Positions 17,101 through 26,645 of a stretch of DNA of 64,000 bases are shown piece by piece (within the stretch, counting starts at the first letter, position 1; every line of letters starts with the position of its first letter). The translations under genes were made by a program, and so were the position numbers. The DNA is taken from the NCBI GenBank assembly GCA_023460395.1, contig JAEWQB010000001.1:52806-116805 (forward strand), written 5' to 3'. The stretch comes from Pseudomonadota bacterium. Its GTDB lineage: Bacteria > Desulfobacterota > Desulfovibrionia > Desulfovibrionales > Desulfovibrionaceae. The notes below the pieces were generated by a model. It ran no database searches, had not been told where the DNA came from, and worked only from the letters and a program-made list of their open reading frames with translations.

Positions 17101-17928
17101 ATGCTACGCCTGCAAACGCCAAAATCCATAAGGGAAGATATCTCCCGCGCCCGCTCTTACCTGCGTCGCGGTGAGCTCATTCGCTCTCTTGACGCCGCCA
17201 CCAAAGTTCTGCGTGAGCTTCCCACCGCGCAACTCATCGGACAAGCCCGGTTTGAAGTGGAAGTGCTCATTTCCGAATACGTGGCGGAATTTAACAGGCA
17301 TCCAGAAACCCGCGTTTTCTATGAAAAACAAAATGTCTGCCAGCCACCTACCATGCGATTTGAACGCGGGCAGGAACATGATTTACTCGACCGGCTGGAA
17401 TGTCTGCTGCACGGAATGCACAAGGAACAGGAGCGGCTTGAACAAGAGCGGGCCGAACAACTGCTTTCCCGCAAGCAGGAACTGCTGGACCGGGGCAAAA
17501 GCCTGCTGGAACAGGGGCAATACCCTCGCGGAAAAGGCGTACTGCGCAGAGTGCTTGAAGGATGGGGAACCGAGGAAGGCCTGATGGTGGACGTGGCTCT
17601 GCTTTTTCTGGAGCACAAGCTATATACGGAAGCGGCGGACCTGTTTGAAGAAACTATGCAGCGCTTTCCCACGGAAAGCCGGGCCTATGGCGGTGCGGTG
17701 CGGTGCTACAAGGCAATGCAGGAATACGAAAACTGCGAGCGGACGTATATCAAAGCGCTCAAACAGTTCGGCGCACACCCCAAAACCCTGCTGAATATGG
17801 CGGCACTGTATAAACGCTGGCGTAAGCTGGATAAAGCATATGATTTTGCCCGGCGCGCTCTTTCAGCCGACCCCAATCTGCAAGCCGCTCAAAAATTAGT
17901 AACAGAGCTGGAAGCCCGGCTATTTTAG
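17101..17928 (+). CDS. Tetratricopeptide-repeat protein with central coiled coil
   Basis: A 275-residue cytoplasmic protein. A Glu/Gln/Arg-rich helix at about 120-155 ('HKEQERLEQERAEQLLSRKQ') is likely coiled coil. The C-terminal half has TPR units: 'LFLEHKLYTEAADLFEETMQRFP', 'AVRCYKAMQEYENCERTYIKAL' and 'ALYKRWRKLDKAYDFARRALSADP'. No enzyme motif or signal peptide. ATG 17101 is chosen by frame; the ribosome-binding site is weak. The 3' end overlaps the convergent glycosyltransferase gene by 4 bp. TPR proteins mediate protein-protein contacts; the partner cannot be told from the sequence. Confidence 0.75.
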   Translation: MLRLQTPKSIREDISRARSYLRRGELIRSLDAATKVLRELPTAQLIGQARFEVEVLISEYVAEFNRHPETRVFYEKQNVCQPPTMRFERGQEHDLLDRLECLLHGMHKEQERLEQERAEQLLSRKQELLDRGKSLLEQGQYPRGKGVLRRVLEGWGTEEGLMVDVALLFLEHKLYTEAADLFEETMQRFPTESRAYGGAVRCYKAMQEYENCERTYIKALKQFGAHPKTLLNMAALYKRWRKLDKAYDFARRALSADPNLQAAQKLVTELEARLF

Positions 17929-19004
17929 CATTCCGCGCCCGTTATTACCGCGTCTACTCCGCGCAGAACCCGCGCGACTGTAATAGACTCCATGCACCCA
18001 TGCCCTGCGCATCCCTTGCTGCCATGCAGGGAGCAGGGACGGCAGGCCTCGTCCGCCTCCACAACCACGTCACGCGGTCCCTCAGGGTAAAATCCCCACG
18101 CACGGTGTGTAGGACCAAAGAGTGCCACCACGGGAGTTCCCACCCCGCCAGCAAGATGCATAGGCCCGGAATCCCCCGTCACCAGCACCCCGCAACGGGA
18201 AAGAATGGCGCAGGTTTCCCGTAAGGACGTTTCTCCCGTCATATCCGTTATTCCTGCGGGGGGATGCTCTCCCCACAGCCGCTCACCGCGCCCCACAACC
18301 AGCACCTGATACCCTCGCTCGCATACGCGGAGGGCGAGTTCGCGCCAGCGTTCCGGCATCCACGCTTTAAGCGGGTGTGTGGAATAGGGGTGCAACGCGA
18401 CCATCTGGCGGGACGAATGCGCAGCGGCGGGCGCGTCTATGCCAGATACCCGTTCACACGCCCACGCTCTTTCCGCCTCACTCAGACAGAGGTGTGGCAC
18501 CAGAGCTTCACGCGGTGGCGGCGAGCTTTCCACTGCCAAGGCGTAACGCTGGGGAACATTCGTACGCAGAAGTGTTTCCCGGAACAGATTACCACCGGAA
18601 CGCAGAAAAATACGTCGCGCGACCCCGAACTTAGGATAGCGGCGAACAACCCCCGGCCAGAACGCGCACAGTATCCGCGACCTCAGCACTCCGTGGAGGT
18701 CCAGTATGCCATAGTCTGGAAACCGACGAGACAAGGAATAGGCGAGTTCGCGAAGACCTGCGGGACGCAACGCGGCCCGCTCCACGGGAACGATGTCCCG
18801 CACGGCGGGCAGTCCTTCCAGCACAGGTGCCCATGCCGCGTTCGTAAGCACGGCAAACCGCCATCCCCGCGTCCGATGCCAATAGTCCAGCACGCCTGTG
18901 GTCAGGGCCACATCGCCCAACGCACTTAGTCGCACGACCAGCCAGTTATCGGGCAGGCCGGGCGGAGTACCGCTTTGCGCAAGCTGGGCGGTGGGACCGC
19001 TCAT
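17925..19004 (-). CDS. Glycosyltransferase family 9 (heptosyltransferase-like)
   Basis: A GT-B enzyme of the ADP-heptose:LPS heptosyltransferase family, expected to add a heptose or similar sugar to the LPS core at the cytoplasmic face. 'WLVVRLSALGDVALTTGVLDYW' (N-terminus, the D near residue 30) and the donor-binding 'LVTGDSGPMHLAGGVGTPVVALFGPT' segment are diagnostic. I start at ATG 19004 with a GGGGA site about 9 nt upstream, giving 359 residues; the frame is open further upstream, but that stretch overlaps the next gene antiparallel and has no family similarity. Acceptor specificity (WaaC- or WaaF-like) is not clear. Confidence 0.88.
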   Translation of the reverse strand: MSGPTAQLAQSGTPPGLPDNWLVVRLSALGDVALTTGVLDYWHRTRGWRFAVLTNAAWAPVLEGLPAVRDIVPVERAALRPAGLRELAYSLSRRFPDYGILDLHGVLRSRILCAFWPGVVRRYPKFGVARRIFLRSGGNLFRETLLRTNVPQRYALAVESSPPPREALVPHLCLSEAERAWACERVSGIDAPAAAHSSRQMVALHPYSTHPLKAWMPERWRELALRVCERGYQVLVVGRGERLWGEHPPAGITDMTGETSLRETCAILSRCGVLVTGDSGPMHLAGGVGTPVVALFGPTHRAWGFYPEGPRDVVVEADEACRPCSLHGSKGCAGHGCMESITVARVLRGVDAVITGAEC

Positions 19005-19197
19005 TGGTGTGTTCCCCGACAGATCATATGTTCTCCGTAATCGCGTCGTGGCGCGTCCTAACGCGCCGTATAGCGCACCGTAGCGTGACGTTTCGCTGCG
19101 GCAATACCGTTGATGCTGGCATGTGGCAAGCGCCGAATACGGCAAGCGCCAACCATGCCAAACCTCTAGCCGGTGCTCCGGCGAAACATTCCGCCGA

Positions 19198-21672
19198 TTA
19201 TTCTTTCTCCGGCAAATCATCATCCAGACTGAGCGGCGGCAAACGCCGCACCCCTTCGTCCTCCCGCACGTTTCTCCGCACGCCAATTCCTGCGCCAGTT
19301 CCTATTGTCCCTATTGTCCCTGTTGTTCCTGCGCCGCTCCCCATGCTGATCCGTGCGACAGAAGGTTTTCCGGGTTTTCCCGCCCCCTCTGCCGGCTGCG
19401 CGGAAGGCATTTCCAAAGGCAGTATTCCCGCCCCCTTCGCCATTTCGTGTCCGGGTTGCCCGGTGCCAGCAAATGCTTTCACAGCATGTGCACCGCTGCG
19501 ACTATCTGCTGCCGCTACCCGCGTGGCATCTCCCCCCGCCACCGGCTGTTCCGCACCGTCCGGCACGCCCTTGGGTTCTTCCGCCACCCGGAATGTTCCC
19601 AGCACCCCACGCAAGGTGTTCAGCTCCATAATCAGTGAATTGAACGTCTTGCCCATTCGGGTCACCATCGGTTGCCACAGAGCAGGTTCATCCTTTCCCG
19701 GCGTATTACGCGCCGCACCGGAGTAGGTATCGGTATGCTGCCGCAACAGCCGTATGCCGGTTTCCCATTGCTCCGGCAAACCGGAAAGAGCGTCTTCCAC
19801 GCGGCGCAATGTGCCCCCCATGGAAACGGCAAGCTGCCTTGCATCGTCCGCCGCGCGTCTGCTGGCGTACAGGGCTTCCCCAGCAGACCCGGCCTGTTCG
19901 CGGCAACGCTCCGCCAACTGGCGCATATCCGCAAGTGCGGCATCCAGCCCTCTGGTGTCGCCTTCCAATCGCGCCAGTTCAATGTGCATGCTCGTTGCCA
20001 AGGCTTCCAGCGTGCGCCCGACATCCTCCACCGGGCTGCCGGTGCGCATCAATTCCCGCATAGCCGAGCCTTGATGTGAGCACGCGGCATCCAGCCGCCC
20101 GGCATCCGCCACGGCGGCGGCAAGCAGTTGCCCGGTTTCCCGCAAATTCGCCAGCCCCGCTTCGCACTGGTCCAGTACGCCCGCCACCTCGCCCATGTGC
20201 TCCGCGGTTACGCGCTCCGCCTTCGCGGCTTCGGAATCCCGACCGTATTCCCGCGCTAAAAATCGCTCCACCATGGAGACAGACTCCATGGCCTTTCCGG
20301 TCCCCTCTGTCAGGGCCGCCACGCCGTTTCGGGCAGATTCCACCTGCCTTGCGACAAACATCCGCTGCATTTCCAGCGCAGCAAGCATGCTCCCCTGAGA
20401 AGCACGGACCGCCGCAAGGTCGGGAACAGGCCGGTAATCGCCTTCCGCCCGCCGGGTAAGCCCCGTGCGCACGGACCGGAGCACATCTGCGAGTCGCTCT
20501 AAAGCCAGCCCCAGCGCATCTCGCTCAGAACGCAGGGGAATAGCCGCGTCCGCGCTGCCATCGGCAAGACGTTGCACCCGCTTGGTCAACTCCGTCTCGC
20601 TCAGGGCCATGCGCTGCACCACGCCAGCCAGATCGCCCCAATATCGTTCCAATCCGGTTCCCGACTGAAGCGCACCATCTGGCGGCTGCCCCGCCGCCAG
20701 CGATTCCAGCGCGACCTGCATAGCGTTCCGCTGCTTACGCAATGCCGCCGGAACGGATACGCCAAACACCAGCGCCACAAACACCCCCAACGACAATATG
20801 CCGCCAGCGGAAAGCACGCCAATATCGCGAACATAGTCCATGGCGGCCAAAGCCTCATCCGCCAGACGATTGAGCGGTGCGCGCATTTCATTCACAGCGG
20901 AGGCCAGTGTAGCCCGTAAACCATCCAAGGAAACCACGGCGTCTTCAAGTGTGCTGAATGCGGCGAGAAAATCACGCCCATGCGCCATCAGCGTGTCCGC
21001 ACGGTCCCGGTCGGTCAACTGGGTCATACCGGTGCGCATGTCGGCTAACACAGACAATGCGTCAGCGACGTGGGTTCGCAGCGCTCCTACGGTTTCCCCG
21101 TCGCCGGACAGCAACCAGTCCCGCGCAAGCAAACGGGCTTCATACATTTCGCGCTGCACATCGTTAACCTGCGTCAGTTCCTGCCGCCGGACATCCCGGT
21201 CCGCCTCGGAAGCAACCGGCTGCGTCCCGTTACGCATAGCCCCCGCCATTTCATCCAGCAGGTGGAAAAATTCTCCGGCGGCAGCATCCGCGTCCGCCAC
21301 ACGCGCCTTGCGGACATCGCGTGCGTCTTGCCACTTTTCCAGTGTACCGCGAAATTCCATGTTAGCTCGCATGGCACGGTCAATGCGCACCCCCATGTCA
21401 TGGGTCAAATTCAGCTTGAGCGAAGCAAACGATTGGTCCAGCATCCCGCTGCGGGATAACACCGCGTCCAGCGCGGCAGACGTGGGTTGCTGCATGAAGG
21501 CAAAGGCACCGGCCTGAAGCGCACGAATGTCCGCATCCAGCAGGGCACTACGGACCCGTGAGTCTTGAGCCGCAGACAAACGCCGATGCCCTTCCCACCC
21601 CAACGCGGACAGTGCCACGAGCAGTAAAAGCATACAGCCGAACCCCCAGAAAAGCCGAGAACCGATACGCAT
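19198..21672 (-). CDS. Chemoreceptor-like membrane protein without the MCP signalling hairpin
   Basis: An 824-residue protein with MCP-type topology: TM1 at about 8-25, a helical periplasmic domain of about 255 residues, TM2 at about 284-305, then a long alpha-helical cytoplasmic region. The highly conserved CheA/CheW-binding hairpin tip of MCPs (E-x-A-x-x-T-N-x-x-A-x-N-A-A-I-E) is absent, although the last helix 'MGKTFNSLIMELNTLRGVL' resembles the end of an MCP. The C-terminal 120 residues are Pro/Gly-rich and include a GTI repeat encoded by 9-bp units. ATG 21672 has GGAG at 8 nt. It divergently faces ileS. It may be a decoy or a non-chemotactic sensor (inference). Confidence 0.65.
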   Translation of the reverse strand: MRIGSRLFWGFGCMLLLLVALSALGWEGHRRLSAAQDSRVRSALLDADIRALQAGAFAFMQQPTSAALDAVLSRSGMLDQSFASLKLNLTHDMGVRIDRAMRANMEFRGTLEKWQDARDVRKARVADADAAAGEFFHLLDEMAGAMRNGTQPVASEADRDVRRQELTQVNDVQREMYEARLLARDWLLSGDGETVGALRTHVADALSVLADMRTGMTQLTDRDRADTLMAHGRDFLAAFSTLEDAVVSLDGLRATLASAVNEMRAPLNRLADEALAAMDYVRDIGVLSAGGILSLGVFVALVFGVSVPAALRKQRNAMQVALESLAAGQPPDGALQSGTGLERYWGDLAGVVQRMALSETELTKRVQRLADGSADAAIPLRSERDALGLALERLADVLRSVRTGLTRRAEGDYRPVPDLAAVRASQGSMLAALEMQRMFVARQVESARNGVAALTEGTGKAMESVSMVERFLAREYGRDSEAAKAERVTAEHMGEVAGVLDQCEAGLANLRETGQLLAAAVADAGRLDAACSHQGSAMRELMRTGSPVEDVGRTLEALATSMHIELARLEGDTRGLDAALADMRQLAERCREQAGSAGEALYASRRAADDARQLAVSMGGTLRRVEDALSGLPEQWETGIRLLRQHTDTYSGAARNTPGKDEPALWQPMVTRMGKTFNSLIMELNTLRGVLGTFRVAEEPKGVPDGAEQPVAGGDATRVAAADSRSGAHAVKAFAGTGQPGHEMAKGAGILPLEMPSAQPAEGAGKPGKPSVARISMGSGAGTTGTIGTIGTGAGIGVRRNVREDEGVRRLPPLSLDDDLPEKE
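19301..19336. repeat. 9-bp tandem repeat inside the chemoreceptor-like gene
   Basis: Plus-strand units CCTATTGTC, CCTATTGTC, CCTGTTGTT and CCTGCGCCG: two exact copies and two degenerate ones. They encode Gly-Thr-Ile/Gly-Thr-Gly triplets in the low-complexity tail of the minus-strand protein. The period is the same as in the intergenic arrays at 40481 and 54463. Confidence 0.7.
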
Positions 21673-21835
21673 AGGCCATACTCCGTGGCAGAGGCGAGGT
21701 AAAAGGGAAAACCGCCATCTGGAAGTACGCTTTTTTAGGCAAGAGTTCAAACCTCCTTTTCTTGACTTTGCACCACCATTGCAGCATGCTTCCGCCCTTG
21801 CCCGTAACGATACCAAACCGAAAAGAGATCTCTTC

Positions 21836-24658
21836 ATGAGCGACTACAAAAAGACGCTGCATCTGCCGCAGACCAGCTTTCCCATGAAAGCCAATCTGAC
21901 GCAGAAAGAACCAGAAATGCTGGCCTTTTGGGAACAAACCGACGCGTACAATGCCATGGTGGAAGCCAGTGGCGAAAATGGGGACTATGTACTGCACGAC
22001 GGTCCGCCCTATGCCAACGGCAACATTCATCTGGGTCACGCTCTGAATAAGATTCTCAAAGATATCATCGTCAAGTCCCGCAACATGCAGGGCCTGCGTT
22101 CCCAGTACGTTCCCGGTTGGGACTGCCATGGGCTGCCTATCGAACTCAAGGTCGAAAAGCAGTTGGAAGACAAAAAGAAGTCTGTACCGGAGCATGTTTT
22201 CCGCAAGCTATGTCGTGAATACGCAGCTAAGTATGTGGATATTCAACGCAAAGAATTTCAGCGGCTCGGTGTTATGGGGGTATGGAACGAACCCTACCTG
22301 ACCATGCGCCCCGCCTACGAAGCCGCCACGGCGCGGGAATTGGGCAACTTCATGCGCGGGGGCTATGTGGCCCGCAGCAAAAAGCCCATTTACTGGTGCT
22401 GTTCCTGCCAGACCGCCCTTGCCGAGGCGGAGGTGGAATACGCCGACCATTCCTCGCCGTCCGTATTCGTCCGCTTCCCCCTCAACGATGCCCGGCTTGC
22501 GGATATCTTTCCCGGTGCGGACCCCGCCCGCGCGTATGCGGTTATCTGGACCACCACGCCGTGGACACTGCCGGATAACATGGGCATAGCTCTGCACCCG
22601 GAACTGGACTACTCTCTGCTGGAAAAAGATGGCGAATACTACCTGCTGGCTTCCGGGCTTGCGGAAGCTTGTGCGAAAACCTTTGGCTGGGAAGACTACA
22701 CCGTAGTCGGCACAGCCTCCGGCTCCGCGCTGGAAGGACTGGTAGCCCGGCACCCCTTCTACAACCGCGAGTCCCCCCTGTGCCTTGGCAGCCACGTGAC
22801 GCTGGAAGCGGGCACCGGCTGCGTCCATACCGCCCCCGGACACGGACGCGAAGACTTTGAAGTGGGTCAAAAGTATGGTCTGGAAACCTACTCCCCGCTG
22901 GACGACGAAGGCCGTTTTTTGCCGTCTGTCGAATTCTTCGCCGGACTGTCTGTTTTTGAAGCCAACCCCAAGGTTATTGAAAAGCTTCAAGAAACCGGCA
23001 CATTGCTGGCACAGGCAAAAATCAGCCATTCCTACCCGCACTGCTGGCGTTGCAAGCAACCTGTTATTTTCCGGGCTACCACCCAATGGTTTATCACCAT
23101 GGAAGCCAATGATCTGCGGCAACGCGCACTGAATGCTATCCGCAATGATGTACGCTGGATCCCGTCATGGGGCGAAGAACGCATCTATCAGATGATCGAA
23201 AACCGCCCCGATTGGTGCATTTCGCGGCAGCGCATGTGGGGGGTGCCCATTGTGGCCCTGCTGTGCGAAGACTGCGACGAGGCATGGTACGACACAGACT
23301 GGGTCATGGACATTGTTTCCCGGTTTGAAAACCATCCGCAAGGCTGCGACTACTGGTTTACCGCGCCGCTGGAAGAAATTGTTCCCAAGGGCCTCGCGTG
23401 TCCCAAATGCGGTGGCAACCACTGGAAGTTGAGCAAAGACATTCTGGACGTATGGTTCGACTCAGGCACCAGCTTCGCGGCGGTGCTGGAACAACGTAAA
23501 GAACTGCGGTACCCCGCAGATATGTATCTGGAAGGCTCCGACCAGCACCGTGGCTGGTTCCACAGTTCGCTGCTGGCTTCTATGGGCACACGCGGTCAGG
23601 CTCCCTACCGCGAGGTGCTTACCCACGGCTACGTGGTGGACGGCAACGGGCATAAGATGTCCAAGTCGTTAGGGAACGGTATCGAACCCTCTGAGGTTAT
23701 CGAAAAGCACGGCGCGGAAATCCTGCGGATGTGGGTTTCTTCCGTGGACTACCGCGAAGATGTGCGCATCTCCGAAGAAATTCTCAACCGCCTTGTGGAC
23801 GCGTATCGCCGCATCCGCAACACCTGCCGCTACATTCTGGGCAACATTAGCGATCTTGGTCTTGACGATATCGTCCCCATGGAGCAAATGGAACCGCTCG
23901 ACAGGTTCGCTCTGGACGTGGCGTCCCGCGCGCATGCGCGTGTGCAAGCCGCATACACAGAATACGAATTCCACAAAGTTTACCACACGCTGCACAACCT
24001 GTGCACCACGGACCTTTCCGCCTTCTATCTGGACATTCTGAAGGACCGGCTCTACTCCTCGGCCCGCACCAGCCACGAACGCCGCAGTGCGCAAACGGCA
24101 ATGCTGCACATTTTGCACCTGCTCATCCACGACATGGCTCCGGTGCTGAGTTTCACTGCGGAAGAAGTCTTCCGGCACCTTCCAGAAGCGCTTAAGAACA
24201 ACGCCTCCACGGTGTTTGCCGTTCCCGCGCACGAGGTTCCGGTATACGTGATGCCCGAAGCGGAACGGTCCGCGTGGGAAACGCTGCTGACAATCCGCTC
24301 TGAGCTCACCAAGGCTATTGAGCCGCTTCGCAAAGCTGGCACCGTGGGACACGCGCTGGATACACACGTAACCTTATATATGGACGCTCCCCTCACGGCC
24401 TCGCTGGAAGGACTGCACGCCGACCTGCGCGCCACCTTTATCGTTTCCAAACTGTCTCTGGCTCCGCTGGAGGACGCACCGGCAGACGCCTATACGGCGG
24501 AAGAAGTGTCCGGCTTACGCATTGCCGTTGCCAAGGCTCCCGGTGAAAAATGTGAGCGCTGCTGGATATACAGCGAGGAACTGGGCACCAACCCAGACCT
24601 TCCCACAGTATGCCCCCGGTGCACCGCCGTGCTGGGTATGGAAACGGACGAAGCCTAG
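21836..24658 (+). CDS. ileS: Isoleucyl-tRNA synthetase
   Basis: Charges tRNA-Ile and edits valine. The class I signatures are clear: HIGH-type 'GNIHLGHALNK' (about residues 61-71) and 'GHKMSKSLGNGI' (about 605-616). The CP1 editing domain lies between ('TTPWTLPDNMGIAL'). The C-terminal zinc finger has two Cys pairs, C-x2-C ('CERCWIY') and C-x2-C ('CPRCTAV'), as in bacterial-type IleS. ATG 21836 (MSDYKKTLHL) fits the family; upstream in-frame residues to 21779 do not. Length 940. It is followed by lspA, the classic ileS-lspA pairing. Confidence 0.97.
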   Translation: MSDYKKTLHLPQTSFPMKANLTQKEPEMLAFWEQTDAYNAMVEASGENGDYVLHDGPPYANGNIHLGHALNKILKDIIVKSRNMQGLRSQYVPGWDCHGLPIELKVEKQLEDKKKSVPEHVFRKLCREYAAKYVDIQRKEFQRLGVMGVWNEPYLTMRPAYEAATARELGNFMRGGYVARSKKPIYWCCSCQTALAEAEVEYADHSSPSVFVRFPLNDARLADIFPGADPARAYAVIWTTTPWTLPDNMGIALHPELDYSLLEKDGEYYLLASGLAEACAKTFGWEDYTVVGTASGSALEGLVARHPFYNRESPLCLGSHVTLEAGTGCVHTAPGHGREDFEVGQKYGLETYSPLDDEGRFLPSVEFFAGLSVFEANPKVIEKLQETGTLLAQAKISHSYPHCWRCKQPVIFRATTQWFITMEANDLRQRALNAIRNDVRWIPSWGEERIYQMIENRPDWCISRQRMWGVPIVALLCEDCDEAWYDTDWVMDIVSRFENHPQGCDYWFTAPLEEIVPKGLACPKCGGNHWKLSKDILDVWFDSGTSFAAVLEQRKELRYPADMYLEGSDQHRGWFHSSLLASMGTRGQAPYREVLTHGYVVDGNGHKMSKSLGNGIEPSEVIEKHGAEILRMWVSSVDYREDVRISEEILNRLVDAYRRIRNTCRYILGNISDLGLDDIVPMEQMEPLDRFALDVASRAHARVQAAYTEYEFHKVYHTLHNLCTTDLSAFYLDILKDRLYSSARTSHERRSAQTAMLHILHLLIHDMAPVLSFTAEEVFRHLPEALKNNASTVFAVPAHEVPVYVMPEAERSAWETLLTIRSELTKAIEPLRKAGTVGHALDTHVTLYMDAPLTASLEGLHADLRATFIVSKLSLAPLEDAPADAYTAEEVSGLRIAVAKAPGEKCERCWIYSEELGTNPDLPTVCPRCTAVLGMETDEA

Positions 24659-24689
24659 GTATGCGCGTCCGCACGTTACCGTTTGGTAT

Positions 24690-24733
24690 GGCTCTGTCCG
24701 ACCGGTACTCCCCGTGCCGGTCGGACCTGAGCC
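24690..24733 (+). repeat. Long inverted repeat between ileS and lspA
   Basis: A 10-bp perfect stem (24696-24705 with 24717-24726) is extended by a second 5-bp stem (24690-24694 with 24729-24733) after a small internal bulge; the loop is 11 nt. No T-run follows, so it is not an intrinsic terminator. It may stabilise or attenuate the ileS-lspA message. Confidence 0.55.
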
Positions 24734-24788
24734 ATTTCGCTGAACCGGAGCGGACAGTTTCGGGGAGATGTTCCCTCTTTTTCGCACA

Positions 24789-25271
24789 ATGGAAAAACTG
24801 ATGCGCCAGCGTTTCAAAATACTCTACGGCATTGGGCTGCTCATCGTCCTGCTTGATCAGCTCAGTAAATATTGGGTAGTGACTACCCTGCCCCGGTTTA
24901 TTGCAATTTCCGTCATTCCCGGCTTTTTTAATCTGGTTAATGTGCGGAACAGCGGCGCAGCGTTTGGCTTTTTGAACAACCCGGATACCCAGTGGCAGGT
25001 GTGGGTGTTTGCAACGGCGGCGCTGGTAGCCGTGGCTGTCATACACAATCTCGTCCGCGGCACAGGCACCTCGCGTCCTCTGCTGTTTGGTCTGGCCTGC
25101 ATCCTCGGCGGTGCGCTGGGAAACTGTATTGACCGCATCCGCCTGCGCGCGGTAATCGACTTTCTTGATTTCCACATCGGAGGCTACCACTGGCCCGCGT
25201 TTAACGTGGCGGACATCGCCATTTGCGTCGGGGCCGGGCTGGTTTTGTTTGCCATGTACAGACAACGCTAA
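24789..25271 (+). CDS. lspA: Lipoprotein signal peptidase (signal peptidase II)
   Basis: An inner-membrane aspartyl protease that removes signal peptides from prolipoproteins. Four hydrophobic segments are visible. Conserved motifs: 'VRNSGAAFGFL', 'GGALGNCIDRIRLRAVIDF' with catalytic D124, and 'FNVADIAI' with catalytic D142 (numbered from ATG 24789). Length 160. The start is uncertain: ATG 24768 sits directly on a GGGGAG motif, 24789 lies 21 nt beyond it, and 24801 has only a weak GGA upstream; the catalytic core is unaffected. The cpoB-like lipoprotein gene downstream encodes a plausible substrate. Confidence 0.94.
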   Translation: MEKLMRQRFKILYGIGLLIVLLDQLSKYWVVTTLPRFIAISVIPGFFNLVNVRNSGAAFGFLNNPDTQWQVWVFATAALVAVAVIHNLVRGTGTSRPLLFGLACILGGALGNCIDRIRLRAVIDFLDFHIGGYHWPAFNVADIAICVGAGLVLFAMYRQR

Positions 25272-25329
25272 TCCGCGTCGCGCCTTGCTTCATGGTTCCG
25301 CTCCCGCGTGACGCTGGCAGGTATTCGAC

Positions 25330-25578
25330 ATGCATGACCTTTTTCCCATATTGGACGTATTTTCTTCGTCAACCACGTCTCCTTTACTAACACTGGTGCT
25401 GCTCGCGCTTCCCATCTTGCCCAATTTATGGTGTATTTGGCATGCGTATCACCACGAATTCGCCAATCCCATCGAAAAATTCGCATGGATGCTGGCAGGG
25501 GTATTCCTGCCCGTGGTGGGTGGTCTGGCGTATCTATTGTTAGGCTGGCGACGAACTGTACGCGGACCTGCCGCGTAG
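25330..25578 (+). CDS. Small membrane protein with PLDc_N (phospholipase D-nuclease N-terminal) domain
   Basis: An 82-residue protein with two hydrophobic helices (about 18-38 and 50-70) separated by a short polar loop. The pattern 'LPNLWCIWHAYHH' followed by 'WMLAGVFLPVVGGLAYLLLG' matches the PLDc_N family, found at the N-terminus of cardiolipin synthases and as free-standing proteins. No catalytic HKD motif is present, so it is not itself a phospholipase. It lies 58 bp after lspA and just before the lipoprotein gene. Its role is unknown. Confidence 0.75.
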   Translation: MHDLFPILDVFSSSTTSPLLTLVLLALPILPNLWCIWHAYHHEFANPIEKFAWMLAGVFLPVVGGLAYLLLGWRRTVRGPAA

Positions 25579-25637
25579 CGCTGCATAGCGAGAATTGCAT
25601 AACTCAAGCACTCCATTCAGATTATAAGGATTCGTCC

Positions 25638-26630
25638 ATGCATACCGTTCCCCGTATCCTCGCCGTTCTGCTTTGCCTTGGTTCCCTTTCGGCCTGCGTA
25701 CAACGCCAAGACCTTGATATTCTGGAAATGCGCATCGCAGAGCAAAACAGGCAACTGCAAAGCCTTACGCACGAAGTTTCCCGCACGAACAAAGACTTGG
25801 AGGCCAGCCGCCCCGAACAGGCGGATATGTGGTCGGAAGTGCAGGCTATGCGCCCCCGCCTTGCGTCCATAGAATCTTCAGTAGAAGAATTGCAGAACGA
25901 GACGAAAGACACCCGCGCCCAACGCAAAGAATTTGCCCGCCAACTGGAGGAGCTGGAAAACACTACGCGCAATCTGGACGCGGGTCTTCGCATCGTCGCC
26001 TCGCAGTTGGCTATTGATCTGCCCATGCTCTCCCCGGCTTCCCGCGCGGAATCCAACGGTACCGCCACGTCACAGCAGACAAGCGCTGTGTTCGGAACGG
26101 AAAACGCCACCATCCCAGATCCCAAAAACGGTTCAGTCAGCGGAACACTGGCTGCGCAAACGCCCGCACAGGGCGGGCGCACCATGGTGGCGGACGACGG
26201 AACCGAGCTAGTTATCAACCCCACAGCTACCGCCACTGCGGAACCCGCTCCCGCGGTGACGGCCCAAAAACTGTATGATGTGGCCTTCACTGCCTTCAAA
26301 GAACGCCGTTATAAAGACGCCCGCCGGCTGTGGGAACAGTTTGAGAAAACGTATCCCAAAAATGCGCTGGTTCCCAATGCCGTCTTCTGGCAAGGCGAAA
26401 GCAGCTACCAGTTGCAGGAATATGGTCCCGCAGTGCTCGCATATCAACGCGTCATTGATAAATTCCCCAAGAGTGACAAAACTCGCTCCGCCATGCTCAA
26501 GCAGGGAGTTTCCTTTATTAAGCTGGGCAAAGCCCAAGCGGGCAAGGTGCGCCTTGAGGAGCTCATTAAAAAATTCCCCAAGAGTCAGGAAGCGGAACGC
26601 GCCAAAAGTACGTTGGCGGAGCTGAAATAG
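25638..26630 (+). CDS. cpoB: CpoB/YbgF-like lipoprotein with coiled coil and TPRs
   Basis: A probable outer-membrane-associated periplasmic lipoprotein, 330 residues. The signal peptide ends in a lipobox L-S-A-C with the lipidated C20; enteric CpoB has no lipobox. Residues 25-125 form a coiled coil, 130-210 are a Ser/Thr/Pro-rich linker, and 215-330 carry three TPR units ('YDVAFTAFKERRYKDARRLW', 'WQGESSYQLQEYGPAVLAYQ'). CpoB coordinates Tol-Pal with peptidoglycan synthesis at division; tol genes are not in the window. ATG 25638 has AAGGA at 7 nt. Family assignment is good; exact function is inferred. Confidence 0.82.
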   Translation: MHTVPRILAVLLCLGSLSACVQRQDLDILEMRIAEQNRQLQSLTHEVSRTNKDLEASRPEQADMWSEVQAMRPRLASIESSVEELQNETKDTRAQRKEFARQLEELENTTRNLDAGLRIVASQLAIDLPMLSPASRAESNGTATSQQTSAVFGTENATIPDPKNGSVSGTLAAQTPAQGGRTMVADDGTELVINPTATATAEPAPAVTAQKLYDVAFTAFKERRYKDARRLWEQFEKTYPKNALVPNAVFWQGESSYQLQEYGPAVLAYQRVIDKFPKSDKTRSAMLKQGVSFIKLGKAQAGKVRLEELIKKFPKSQEAERAKSTLAELK

Positions 26631-26645
26631 CCGCAGGAAATTGCC

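Noticed and set aside
22208..23122. 304-residue minus-strand frame inside ileS
   Set aside because: Antisense to a highly conserved enzyme gene.
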